DNA from: Chitinophagales bacterium | GTDB taxonomy: Bacteria > Bacteroidota > Bacteroidia > Chitinophagales > UBA2359 | DNA: 15,367 nt | Assembly: GCA_020629335.1 (NCBI GenBank) | Contig: JAHDDN010000094.1 | Coordinates: forward strand, 1 to 15,367 | Direction: 5' to 3' | In this document: positions 7,499 to 15,276 of the stretch, one piece after another | How the letters are laid out: each line of letters opens with the position of its first letter | Numbering within the stretch: position 1 is the first letter of the stretch | Notes under the pieces: generated by a model | The model's database searches: none | Told to the model about the DNA's origin: nothing | What the model saw: only the letters and a program-made list of their open reading frames with translations | Translations under genes and position numbers: made by a program

Positions 7499-9124
7499 TT
7501 AGAAGCACTGTATTTCAGCAATACCAATCACACTAGCATTTTTTCGGTAAAGGTTATAATCATTGACAGTAACATGACCATTAAAGTCTACTTCCCAAGC
7601 TTGATATTGCAAAATATCATCTGGAGCAGTAATATAGTCATTGAAGTCAAATAAGGTCATGACACCATCGCCATTAAAATCACCCGCATACATTACAGCG
7701 GTGCTTCCGATTAACTCCATTTGAGGAGCAGTACCTGCGTAAGCCTGTCCTTGAGAAGTGCTAAAGTCAAAACTCGCACCACTAGTGACAGTCACCAAGG
7801 GCTGGCTCATCACGTCTAAATGCCCTCTATGCCTAACCACAATATAGTAATCACCTGATGGTACCGTGAATTTTAATTGTTGAGTTCCGTCAACGTCCCA
7901 TACATTTCCATCTTTATCTAATAAAGCAGCTATAATTTCATCTGCTGGACAGTTTCGAGTAGAGCGTAGTTCTACTAATACCCAATCTACTATATCAGGG
8001 CCAATGCTCGTTACACTTTCCGTACCTGCATAATTCCAAGGAGTTACCCCATAAGGTTGTGAAAGAGGAATCAGGCCATTAGTATTTAGTCCAGTACTCA
8101 TTTCCGTACCATCGAATGGGCCTTCCAAAATTACTTTTAATGCTAATTCTGCTGGTGCAGGTGGAGCCACACAAGCTGGATTTTCACAGAAAGTAGGATC
8201 AGGAATAGGGCTTGGCGTATTATAAGTAAAATCAACACTTGCTGTTAAGTAAGACTCAATCACACTATATTCTGGGCAATCATCCTTCAGCCAATAATTC
8301 AACCAAGGTAAAGTAATATCAGTTACGATAGTTTGTTGAGTGGTAAGATTGATGGCACTTAATCCAAGACAAGAGAAGCCTTCCCCTGCATAACATAATC
8401 CTGCGTCTCCACTTCCATCTGTAAATTGACAGTGAAAGCCTTCATCAATTTCCATATATACTTTACAAGCACTGGGAATATTATCATACATGTCAATTTG
8501 ATTTCCATTAGGAGGAGACACACAGTCATTCTCCCCAGCAATCACCAATGATGGATTATTAATACTCGCCGCTGCACCAATCGCAGAAGTCGTTGTTTCT
8601 GCTGCTGCCAAAGTAATATTGGTGGTGATATTCGGATCGCCTGCTGCTGCTAAGAACGCACTTCCTCCACCCATAGAGTGGCCCATTACGGCGCTCGTAC
8701 TCGCTATTTTATTAAAAAATGTAGAAGCTGAATTAGCTCCTTCAGCCTGTAAACCAGTAATAGCAAAGGCTAAATCCAATCCAAAGTCGGCATGATCTAC
8801 CGAAAAGCCTGTATTGGTATTTGGTAAGGCAAAAATATAGCCTTCAGGTACTAATACATCTCGGATAAAGTCGTAAGCATTCACACTGATATTGAAGCCA
8901 TGTCCAAAAGAAACGACAGGAAATACTTCGCCTGCCGCTCCAGCAATTGGCGTATTAGTGCCTGCTGAAGTGGCTGGATAATAGACCTCTATAGGAACAT
9001 TAACCCCTCTTGCAGCGTCAAATAGGTTTAAGCTGGTTTCACCTATAGCATATTGAGCATTTACTTCTGTGAGTAAAAGTAAAGAAAGTAGTAGCAAGCT
9101 AAAACTGTAAAGAATCGTTTTCAT
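7499..9124 (-). CDS. Secreted alpha/beta hydrolase with C-terminal dockerin-like domain
   Basis: This 541-residue protein has a long signal peptide (about 1-23, ending EVNAQ). The alpha/beta-hydrolase domain (about 30-285) resembles dienelactone hydrolase, chlorophyllase and polyester-cutinase families. It shows oxyanion-loop FGHGF (73-77), nucleophile elbow GHSMGGG with S150, the likely acid D200 in AGENDCVSPP, and H231 in EGFHCQF. A cysteine-containing linker (about 283-325) leads to a beta-rich domain (about 328-475). The tail resembles type I dockerin repeats: DFNGDGVMTLFD at 482-493 fits the D-x-N-x-D-G-x6-D calcium loop, and DFNGHVTVNDYN at 513-524 is a degenerate second copy. No classical T9SS sorting domain is visible. 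The esterase or lipase substrate is unknown. The gene is monocistronic, with a terminator at 7409-7465. Confidence 0.88.
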   Translation of the reverse strand: MKTILYSFSLLLLSLLLLTEVNAQYAIGETSLNLFDAARGVNVPIEVYYPATSAGTNTPIAGAAGEVFPVVSFGHGFNISVNAYDFIRDVLVPEGYIFALPNTNTGFSVDHADFGLDLAFAITGLQAEGANSASTFFNKIASTSAVMGHSMGGGSAFLAAAGDPNITTNITLAAAETTTSAIGAAASINNPSLVIAGENDCVSPPNGNQIDMYDNIPSACKVYMEIDEGFHCQFTDGSGDAGLCYAGEGFSCLGLSAINLTTQQTIVTDITLPWLNYWLKDDCPEYSVIESYLTASVDFTYNTPSPIPDPTFCENPACVAPPAPAELALKVILEGPFDGTEMSTGLNTNGLIPLSQPYGVTPWNYAGTESVTSIGPDIVDWVLVELRSTRNCPADEIIAALLDKDGNVWDVDGTQQLKFTVPSGDYYIVVRHRGHLDVMSQPLVTVTSGASFDFSTSQGQAYAGTAPQMELIGSTAVMYAGDFNGDGVMTLFDFNDYITAPDDILQYQAWEVDFNGHVTVNDYNLYRKNASVIGIAEIQCF

Positions 9125-9175
9125 TTTAGTTTTATTTTAGAAAGTATGTTTGTGATTTTACTTAATAGTCAATGA

Positions 9176-9205
9176 AATATAAGGATTTTTGTTCAGAATA
9201 TAAGG
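9176..9205. promoter_or_regulatory. Two 9-base direct repeats upstream of the hydrolase gene
   Basis: AATATAAGG occurs at 9176-9184 and again at 9197-9205, a 21-base period or about two helical turns, 52-81 bases before the minus-strand start codon at 9124. This spacing would suit a tandem regulator site, but AT-rich chance is a real alternative. The rest of 9125-9394 is AT-rich with no clear promoter consensus or terminator. Confidence 0.25.
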
Positions 9206-9394
9206 CCTTTTTTAGACAAATTAGTTTTATTGTGATTTGTTGAATAATGATTTTTGATACATTGAGATTAATTTGCATTTATTTGGTGGGTGATTTTTTA
9301 TTAGGGCGCATTTTTTAGGTATTGGGAATCAGGTAATGGGTATTGAGATTATCTTTCAGAAATAGGAGAAAGAACTTGAAATGTGATCTCTCGC

Positions 9395-12300
9395 CTAATA
9401 ATGCAATACCAGCAATTTATTGACACCTATTATACCTGCTTGATTTTTTATTTGATAAAGATAAGTGCCGTTGGGTAAATTGGAGGTATTAATTTCTATT
9501 TGATTAGTATTAGGTGTTATATTGTAGCTAGCTATTTCTTGACCCATGATGTTAGTCATGATTAGTTCTGTTGCACCTGAATTCTCTCTAAACGATATGG
9601 TGGTGGATTGATTAGACGGGTTTGGGTAATTGGTGATAAACGAATTTGATTGTAAACCATTAACGCTATCTGGGCAGTCGGTAGTCAATTCGGTATCTAC
9701 ATCAGCACCTTCATTTCCACAAAGATTATGGACTCTAAAAACATAGTCTTGACACGCCAATAAATTACCTAGTATAATAGAATTGGTATAAATCGTATCT
9801 ACATGTACTGAAATAAAGCCTTCATAAAGCTGAATTCGGTAAGCATCCGCTCCTTCAAATGCTTCCCAAGTAGCTGATAAGGTATTTTCTGTAACTTCAA
9901 TATCTATTCCTTCTGGCTCGCTACATTCTACGCCTGCACTTATCGAAGCACAATGGGTATCCTCACAACCGTAAGGACTGGAGATCGTCAAGCAAAGATC
10001 ATAAAATGCTGCGCCATAATACAAATGATAAGTGTTAAATATTTCGGTGCTGCTAGTGCCATCACCAAAATCCCAAAATAAGTCATAATCTCCCGTAGCA
10101 CCATTAGACCAAGATTCATCAATTACAAAAAGAGTTTGATTAAAAATATCATAATCAAAAGCAGCATTGCAAGAAAAATTAAATTCCTCGCAATAAGTAG
10201 CACTACAGCCACCTAAAGCATTTACGGTCAAACACATTTCTTGGCCGTCAGCGATGCCTGCATCATAGGTGAAACTTTTTTCTTCGCTCACTATCAAGCT
10301 ATCTAATGACCATTCGTAAGAACTGATATTAGCCTCAGAGATGGCTATCGCCTCAAAGTCAAAAATCCCAGCTTCCGCTTGATAGCTAAAATTGATTTCA
10401 CAGTTTAATTCTATGCTTTGGCAATAAGTATCTTCACAGCCATTAGCACTCGTAATATTCAAGCAAATTTCTTGGCTATTTTCTATATTCAAATTGATGC
10501 TTTCCGAGCTGCCTACTGTTTCTTCATCTATTAGCCAACTAAAAGTATCGACCTCATTGCTACTTAAAGTATTGGCTATACAAATGATCTCATTTTCAGT
10601 ATAAGTAATATTGAAATTAGCGTGACAATAATCTAAACTACTATCAATTAGCGCTACACTATAATCTTCTGTTTCTCCTATAGAATAAGCTCCACAAGCT
10701 GGTATAGATTCTTCGCTCGACATAACAATTCTCATACGAGTAGATGTTGAGGCAACTGAATTAGGCACACTAATATTTAGGGCAATAGCTGTTGTTGTAA
10801 ACGCTGATTCACCGATTAATTCATTCTCGGAAAAAACGTAATCATTATTCCAATCTGCATAGACCCAAATCTTTTGCTCTAAAGTATCGCTTTCAAAATT
10901 TGGACTTACATTTAGTATTGTTTCTTCGCCTATAATAAGTGGTATCATCAGCGAGCTATAATCGCCATAGCCATTATCATTGATGCTTGTATTTTCAAAG
11001 CCATTGATACTGACATTTTCGATATAGGCGCTACCGTCTGATCCTGATGGACAATATTCATTATCACATTCCGTGATAATAGATTGAGGTGCGGAAGCAA
11101 AGCCTTCTACTCCTTCTTGACATTTGACGATTATTTGTACCCAATACTCTGTACAAGCACTAAGACTGGCATCTTGGATATTGACTACAGGGCCTAAAGT
11201 ATTTTGAGAGACTAATAAATTGCCTGAACTATCAAACACCAAAGTCTCAAAAGCAAAAGAGGGGTCATCTTCTATCACACTTAAATTGATTTGGTTGAAT
11301 CCATAGGATTCTAAACTAATAATCTCTGTATAAGGGCAAGTAGTTTGTATAAATTCGCAATATTGAGAACTACATTCTGTAGTACTTGTAATTGTCAGGC
11401 AAATTTCTTGGCCTGTTAATTCGTCTATAACTAAAGATGGGTTTTCTTCATTGCTCATGAACTCGCCATCTATGGTCCATTCATAACTGCTTAGCTCATC
11501 CAAACTTTGGCTGGTGTTTATACAATTGATTAAGCCTGTGCCTTGACCGATAAAATCAAATTCAGCTACACATCCATCTTCGCAATCGAAGGTAAATAAT
11601 ATTCTTGTCGGTAAGTTAAACCATGTTCCTCCTGGGCAATCGTTCATAACCTCTACTATATATTCTTCGCATTTATTTAAATCTGCTACCTCCATTATCA
11701 CATATTGCTCTTCTGTAAAAGCATAGTATAATTCCTCTTCCGCTTGATTTAAGATTCGAATCTCTTGGCCAACATCCAGCTCTGTTCCATTAAAATGTAT
11801 CATTATTCTATCATCCTCGCTAAATGTCGTAATATCTACTACTGGAATACAAGCCTCTCCAACCAATTCGCAATGGATAGCATTGCAGCCATCATCTGTA
11901 AATATTTCTAAGCATACTAAATGCTCAAAATCACTATCAGCTGGAAGATTGGCATCTTCTAATGTTATATTATTTCCAGTATAAGCAATTCCATCTACAC
12001 TCCATTCAAAATCGCTTACTTCACTTTGTGTTGCTGCTATAGCTTTACAAGAAACACCATTCAAATAGGGATCATAGATAAACCTAACTTCACAACCACT
12101 TTCACAAAGAGCACTAGTATTAACAACAGGTGTATAATAACCCATTTGCGTTGCACAACTTGACCTTACTTTAACTTGATATACAGAACAGGGTATCATA
12201 TTTGTATTCTCAAATGTATAAGATGTAGCAGCTACTTCATAGCCAGTTTGTGTCTGAGCAGATATTGGAATCAAAAGCCCCCCAAAATTCTGATAAAATT

Positions 12301-13462
12301 CATAAATATAAGAATTCGCCTCTGGCACCTCTTCAATCGTCACGGTCACTTCTCCAAATTCATTTTCTGTAATAGATAATATTTCGGGACTTGGGCATAC
12401 TGGCTCTGGTAAGTCTACGATCTCACAAACCTCTACAGAGCAATCATCAATAGAGTATAATGTCACACAAACCTCTTGGCCATTTTCTACTATCAAAGCG
12501 ACATTATCTTCATTAGAGACCCATACCCCATCTAGTGTAAATACATAACTATCGATATAGCTAGAAACCTGAGCAGAAGTTTGATAACTGATATAGTTAT
12601 CACCAATCTGATTGCCAGTTAGGCTTATTTCACACCCAAAACATAAACTAACCACCTCAACCGTATCTGTTGGTTCGCTATAACCTACTCCTGATCCACA
12701 ATAAGCAGCAACCACTATGCGAAAGGTATCACAAGGTGCAAACTGGGGCGAATCAAAAAGATATTCTCCTTCCAAAACTTCTTCATCCTTGACCAGATCA
12801 TTATCTGTATCATATACTTCAATGATATAATAATCGGGTACTTCCTCTGCTAAATCAAAGGATACATTGATTTTATATAAGCTATCTGAATAGGCTTCTA
12901 AATTAGTCGGTGGGGCACAATATGGATCTTCTCCTAAGTCCATACACCATTCGCTTTCACAGCCATCAGCCGTCGTAATTTGTAAGCAAACTTCACTTTG
13001 TGAAGATAGTCCTGCATAGAAGGAAGCGTCTTCACTTTCTAAATTTCCATTGATAGTCCATTGGTAAGTCAATATGTCAGACTGTGCAAAAGAAGCGTCT
13101 TCTAATATATAGATAGTGCCTGCATCATTTTCATAATTAAAGAAAGCAGTACAAGTCTGCATTTCTATCGTCTGACAACTTTCTTGCTCACAAAGATCAC
13201 TGGTCAATATCGTGAGACAAACTTCATAATCACCTATTCCTGCATAAGTATAGGACAAACTATCTTCCAATCCGCCTGTCAGCTCCTCTCCATCTCCGAA
13301 AGTCCAACTGACAAAATCAATTGTCTCACCATCTGCTGCAGTGGATGTATTAGTAAAAATTAGGGTTGTTCCGTTTTGTTGATATTCAAAAGCGGATTCA
13401 CATTGAGACCATAAATTGCTTGTTGTGAATAGGAGTATGATTAGTGTTATGATTGTTTTCAT
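9395..13462 (-). CDS. Large modular surface protein with PKD-like, FN3-like and GEVED modules and a T9SS sorting domain
   Basis: This 1355-residue protein starts with a signal peptide (about 1-20, ending NLWSQ). It ends with a typical type A T9SS sorting domain (about 1275-1355: YPNPSNQSTTISF, IMGQEI, LPNGTYLYQI), so it should be exported across the outer membrane and anchored or released there. Eight PKD-like modules lie at about 23-103, 104-177, 277-350, 457-535, 630-706, 945-1018, 1020-1093 and 1097-1174. Only the first and last keep the PKD signature FGDG. The others have W-[TSL]-[IVL]-[DN]-type versions such as EWTIDG. Each ends in C-x8-C-x4-C. Fibronectin-III-like modules lie between them (about 183-272, 356-453, 539-628, 709-798, 1180-1262). 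A GEVED domain lies at about 803-939 (VYADWNNDYVFSENELIGE, then GETEDYSV). No catalytic domain is seen; an adhesin or matrix role is likely. Confidence 0.9.
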   Translation of the reverse strand: MKTIITLIILLFTTSNLWSQCESAFEYQQNGTTLIFTNTSTAADGETIDFVSWTFGDGEELTGGLEDSLSYTYAGIGDYEVCLTILTSDLCEQESCQTIEMQTCTAFFNYENDAGTIYILEDASFAQSDILTYQWTINGNLESEDASFYAGLSSQSEVCLQITTADGCESEWCMDLGEDPYCAPPTNLEAYSDSLYKINVSFDLAEEVPDYYIIEVYDTDNDLVKDEEVLEGEYLFDSPQFAPCDTFRIVVAAYCGSGVGYSEPTDTVEVVSLCFGCEISLTGNQIGDNYISYQTSAQVSSYIDSYVFTLDGVWVSNEDNVALIVENGQEVCVTLYSIDDCSVEVCEIVDLPEPVCPSPEILSITENEFGEVTVTIEEVPEANSYIYEFYQNFGGLLIPISAQTQTGYEVAATSYTFENTNMIPCSVYQVKVRSSCATQMGYYTPVVNTSALCESGCEVRFIYDPYLNGVSCKAIAATQSEVSDFEWSVDGIAYTGNNITLEDANLPADSDFEHLVCLEIFTDDGCNAIHCELVGEACIPVVDITTFSEDDRIMIHFNGTELDVGQEIRILNQAEEELYYAFTEEQYVIMEVADLNKCEEYIVEVMNDCPGGTWFNLPTRILFTFDCEDGCVAEFDFIGQGTGLINCINTSQSLDELSSYEWTIDGEFMSNEENPSLVIDELTGQEICLTITSTTECSSQYCEFIQTTCPYTEIISLESYGFNQINLSVIEDDPSFAFETLVFDSSGNLLVSQNTLGPVVNIQDASLSACTEYWVQIIVKCQEGVEGFASAPQSIITECDNEYCPSGSDGSAYIENVSINGFENTSINDNGYGDYSSLMIPLIIGEETILNVSPNFESDTLEQKIWVYADWNNDYVFSENELIGESAFTTTAIALNISVPNSVASTSTRMRIVMSSEESIPACGAYSIGETEDYSVALIDSSLDYCHANFNITYTENEIICIANTLSSNEVDTFSWLIDEETVGSSESINLNIENSQEICLNITSANGCEDTYCQSIELNCEINFSYQAEAGIFDFEAIAISEANISSYEWSLDSLIVSEEKSFTYDAGIADGQEMCLTVNALGGCSATYCEEFNFSCNAAFDYDIFNQTLFVIDESWSNGATGDYDLFWDFGDGTSSTEIFNTYHLYYGAAFYDLCLTISSPYGCEDTHCASISAGVECSEPEGIDIEVTENTLSATWEAFEGADAYRIQLYEGFISVHVDTIYTNSIILGNLLACQDYVFRVHNLCGNEGADVDTELTTDCPDSVNGLQSNSFITNYPNPSNQSTTISFRENSGATELIMTNIMGQEIASYNITPNTNQIEINTSNLPNGTYLYQIKNQAGIIGVNKLLVLHY

Positions 13463-13514
13463 GGGAGTGAGGGTTTATTTTAGATTGAAAAAAATGTCCC
13501 GCAAATTGTAGGTT

Positions 13515-13550
13515 ATAGGTAGCGACAAGGCATGCCTTATCGCTACCTAT
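13515..13550. repeat. 36-base palindrome upstream of the surface-protein gene
   Basis: Arms beginning ATAGGTAGCGA and ending TCGCTACCTAT enclose an inner perfect palindrome AAGGCATGCCTT, with one C/A mismatch on each side. It lies 53 bases upstream of the minus-strand start codon at 13462, either in the 5' leader or near the promoter. It could be an RNA hairpin, an operator or a REP-like palindromic unit. The string ATAGGTAGCG also occurs, on the minus strand, in the loop of the hairpin at 51-127, which favours a repeated palindromic unit. Confidence 0.75.
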
Positions 13551-13604
13551 TGTACATTAATTGTTATTGTTGATAGCGATTGTTATGTACTTCTATTTGT
13601 CATT

Positions 13605-13825
13605 AATTAGGTCGTGCCCTGCGCTCGTATAAGCGAGTGCACAGCACGAGCCAAATTAAATCGTAATTCGTCATTAAAATGCGCAGGTCGTGCTGTACGC
13701 TCTTATGTGGCTATTCAGTGCTATTTCGCTAAGTGCTGCTTCTCTGCCCTATCGGGCCAGCCATCGCATTACTAAGCTACATTAGCGCCTTCATCTATGC
13801 CACATACCGTTACTATCCCTCACGC
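13605..13825 (+). repeat. Dispersed intergenic repeat, copy B
   Basis: This is the same order of blocks as copy A with about 70-80 percent similarity by eye. Shared strings are TGCGCTCGTA, AGCCAAAT, CTTATGTGGCTAT, CTAAGTGCTGCTT, GGGCCAGCCATCGCAT and GCCACATACCG. The central inverted repeat is CCTGCGC (13618-13624) with GCGCAGG (13681-13687), a different stem from copy A at the same place. A GCCC-TATC-GGGC hairpin at 13746-13757 matches the one in copy A with an altered loop. The terminus TATCCCTCACGC is diverged from CATCCCTAAGCC. It faces the Rhs cassette. Confidence 0.8.
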
Positions 13826-13893
13826 AATTTAATTGTAGATTTTACCTTTTGAAAAAGAAGATACCAATAATAAATTAGATAATTATAGAGCAA

Positions 13894-14364
13894 TTAATAT
13901 GAAAAACCCCAATCTTGTTGCTGTATATTAATACTATTTTCTAATTTATCAATAAAAATATAATTTCCATCTTTTATCGAAAGATCTCTTTCATAAATTC
14001 TGTTATTCAAATTAATCCTTAAATGAAGTTTTCCTTTAATTACATTAAGTAACAAAGTGTTATCCTGATTTAAGTTACATTTTGATGAGATTAATTTATA
14101 ACTGTTTTTTTGCTTTGTTGCCTTAATAAAAATATTTTGACCTGTTAATCCATGTGCAAGATCGCTATTTATTAAGCAATTGTCCATTATCAAAACTTCT
14201 TCTAAGAATAACGATATAGTATCATTAATAAAATGATCAGCAAAAATAATGTTTACATACTTATCCTCTTTTTCGATAAAATGATTGCCTTCGTCGTTAT
14301 TTGCCATCTTAGAAAGACTAAAACATGAAGATAAAAACATACAAATTAATATTATATTTTTCAT
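13894..14364 (-). CDS. Small lipoprotein, putative immunity protein for the Rhs toxin tip
   Basis: I do not recognise this 156-residue protein by family. It has a short signal with a canonical lipobox, LSSC, placing the lipidated cysteine at residue 14, so the mature part should sit on the periplasmic face of an envelope membrane. The rest is rich in Asn, Ile, Lys and Leu, looks beta-rich, and shows no catalytic motif. The gene starts 12 bases after the stop of the Rhs-derived metallopeptidase gene on the same strand. That is the standard position of an immunity gene in rhs toxin loci, so immunity is inferred from context only. The DNA is visibly more AT-rich than the neighbouring operons, which suggests acquisition by transfer. 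A lipoprotein immunity partner would imply that the toxin acts, or is intercepted, in the periplasm. Confidence 0.65.
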   Translation of the reverse strand: MKNIILICMFLSSCFSLSKMANNDEGNHFIEKEDKYVNIIFADHFINDTISLFLEEVLIMDNCLINSDLAHGLTGQNIFIKATKQKNSYKLISSKCNLNQDNTLLLNVIKGKLHLRINLNNRIYERDLSIKDGNYIFIDKLENSINIQQQDWGFSY

Positions 14365-14376
14365 ATACTATGTTTT

Positions 14377-15054
14377 TTATTTGCTAAATCGATATCTAAT
14401 ATCTAACATTTGTCTTTCAGTCATGATAAGACCCGCATTCTTTCTTCTTGTTTGATGCATCAAATTTCCATCTAAAGTATTTTCTGGCGGATGTCCTTTG
14501 TGTCCCGCAACATGACCAAATTCATGAGCTGCTGTTCGTTCTAACGTTGGACGACCTGTAGAAGTTTTACCAGTACCCGCATACTCTCCTGTTGTAGCAG
14601 GCATTCCCTCTTCTATAATTTTTTCATTCAACCAAACTTGTTTACTATCAAAATCTGCCGTTCCTGCACTCGACGCTCTAGACCCATCTGGTTTTATTTG
14701 ATCATTAAGTAACTCTTCGCTCCCATTTGGCATAATCCTAAACATATGATCATCACTTTTAATTTGCTTTTCATTTTTTACCACTTTAAGACGAATATTA
14801 ACTTTAGCCTTAATAGTAGTTCCGTCTATTGAATATGATTCTTTAATCTGCCGAGATATCCTTTTTTTAAAACTTCGCATCTCTTTTCTACTATAATTAT
14901 TTTCTGTTTTATCAATTAGAACCGCTTTTACATTTATATGGGTTACGTCTTTTTTTTGAACAACTTCAATATCTCTCCCATCAGGATCTATATATATCAA
15001 CGGATTATTAGCCACATAATTATATGGACTCATAGGAGCATACTTTTCCGCCAA
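14377..15054 (-). CDS. Orphan Rhs C-terminal toxin, zinc-metallopeptidase-like
   Basis: The 225-residue frame opens inside the conserved Rhs core. Residues 2-29, from [18 protein letters not shown] to DPDGRDI, are the hallmark junction between core and variable tip. The tip (about 30-225) carries [12 protein letters not shown] at 177-188, a zincin HExxH with a following Gly and His, and NLMHQ at 197-201 that may be a Met-turn. The third histidine is one residue further than in the metzincin pattern HExxHxxGxxH. The TTG start shown is only where the open frame has a usable codon; ATG at 15031-15033 is an alternative. Translation from upstream is blocked by TAG at 15115-15117. Without the Rhs shell it is probably a silent reservoir tip rather than a delivered toxin. 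The downstream small lipoprotein gene is the likely immunity partner. Confidence 0.75.
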   Translation of the reverse strand: MAEKYAPMSPYNYVANNPLIYIDPDGRDIEVVQKKDVTHINVKAVLIDKTENNYSRKEMRSFKKRISRQIKESYSIDGTTIKAKVNIRLKVVKNEKQIKSDDHMFRIMPNGSEELLNDQIKPDGSRASSAGTADFDSKQVWLNEKIIEEGMPATTGEYAGTGKTSTGRPTLERTAAHEFGHVAGHKGHPPENTLDGNLMHQTRRKNAGLIMTERQMLDIRYRFSK

Positions 15055-15276
15055 AGGATCAACACTCCACCATCTCCCTACTTGCGGGTCATACCATCTG
15101 GCACCATAGTCATTCTAGTTGAGATCAAACTCTGCGTGATGTTCTTTACCATTGTATTGATAGGCATTACGTGGTGAAGTAAAGGTAGGGCTTATTCCAC
15201 TCATTGTCAAGCCGAAGGGGTAGTAGTGTTTTTCTTGTTGGAGGTAAAGGCCAGTGGGTTTTTGGGGTGAGAAATT
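15055..15276 (-). pseudogene. Truncated Rhs core remnant with in-frame stop
   Basis: In the same frame as the toxin tip, this stretch encodes typical Bacteroidota Rhs core sequence: [37 protein letters not shown], then a stop, then [20 protein letters not shown]. The stop is TAG at 15115-15117, where Rhs proteins normally have Trp (TGG), so a single G-to-A change explains it. Homology to Rhs begins exactly where repeat copy D ends (15276/15277). The large YD-repeat shell is absent, so this is a 5'-truncated, nonsense-mutated fragment. It could still serve as homology for recombining the tip into an intact rhs gene elsewhere in the genome. Confidence 0.85.

Larger units (their letters stand above)
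13463..13893. other. Gene-free stretch between surface protein and Rhs cassette
   Basis: These 431 bases hold no convincing gene. They contain the leader of the surface-protein gene with a 36-base palindrome (13515-13550), repeat copy B (13605-13825), and an AT-rich tail of about 68 bases after the stop codon of the small lipoprotein gene. No obvious terminator follows that lipoprotein gene. Confidence 0.7.

Noticed and set aside
9300..9394. Terminator after the large surface-protein gene
   Set aside because: No stem of useful length with a T-tract on the minus strand could be found in this stretch.
12176..12379. 67-codon plus-strand open frame inside the surface-protein gene
   Set aside because: It is antisense to a well-supported modular protein and has no signal or domain.
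15115..15117. TAG as a recoded (pyrrolysine-like or readthrough) codon
   Set aside because: Only one instance is seen, it is in a truncated gene at a normal Trp position, and no recoding structure is evident. A simple nonsense mutation is the better explanation.
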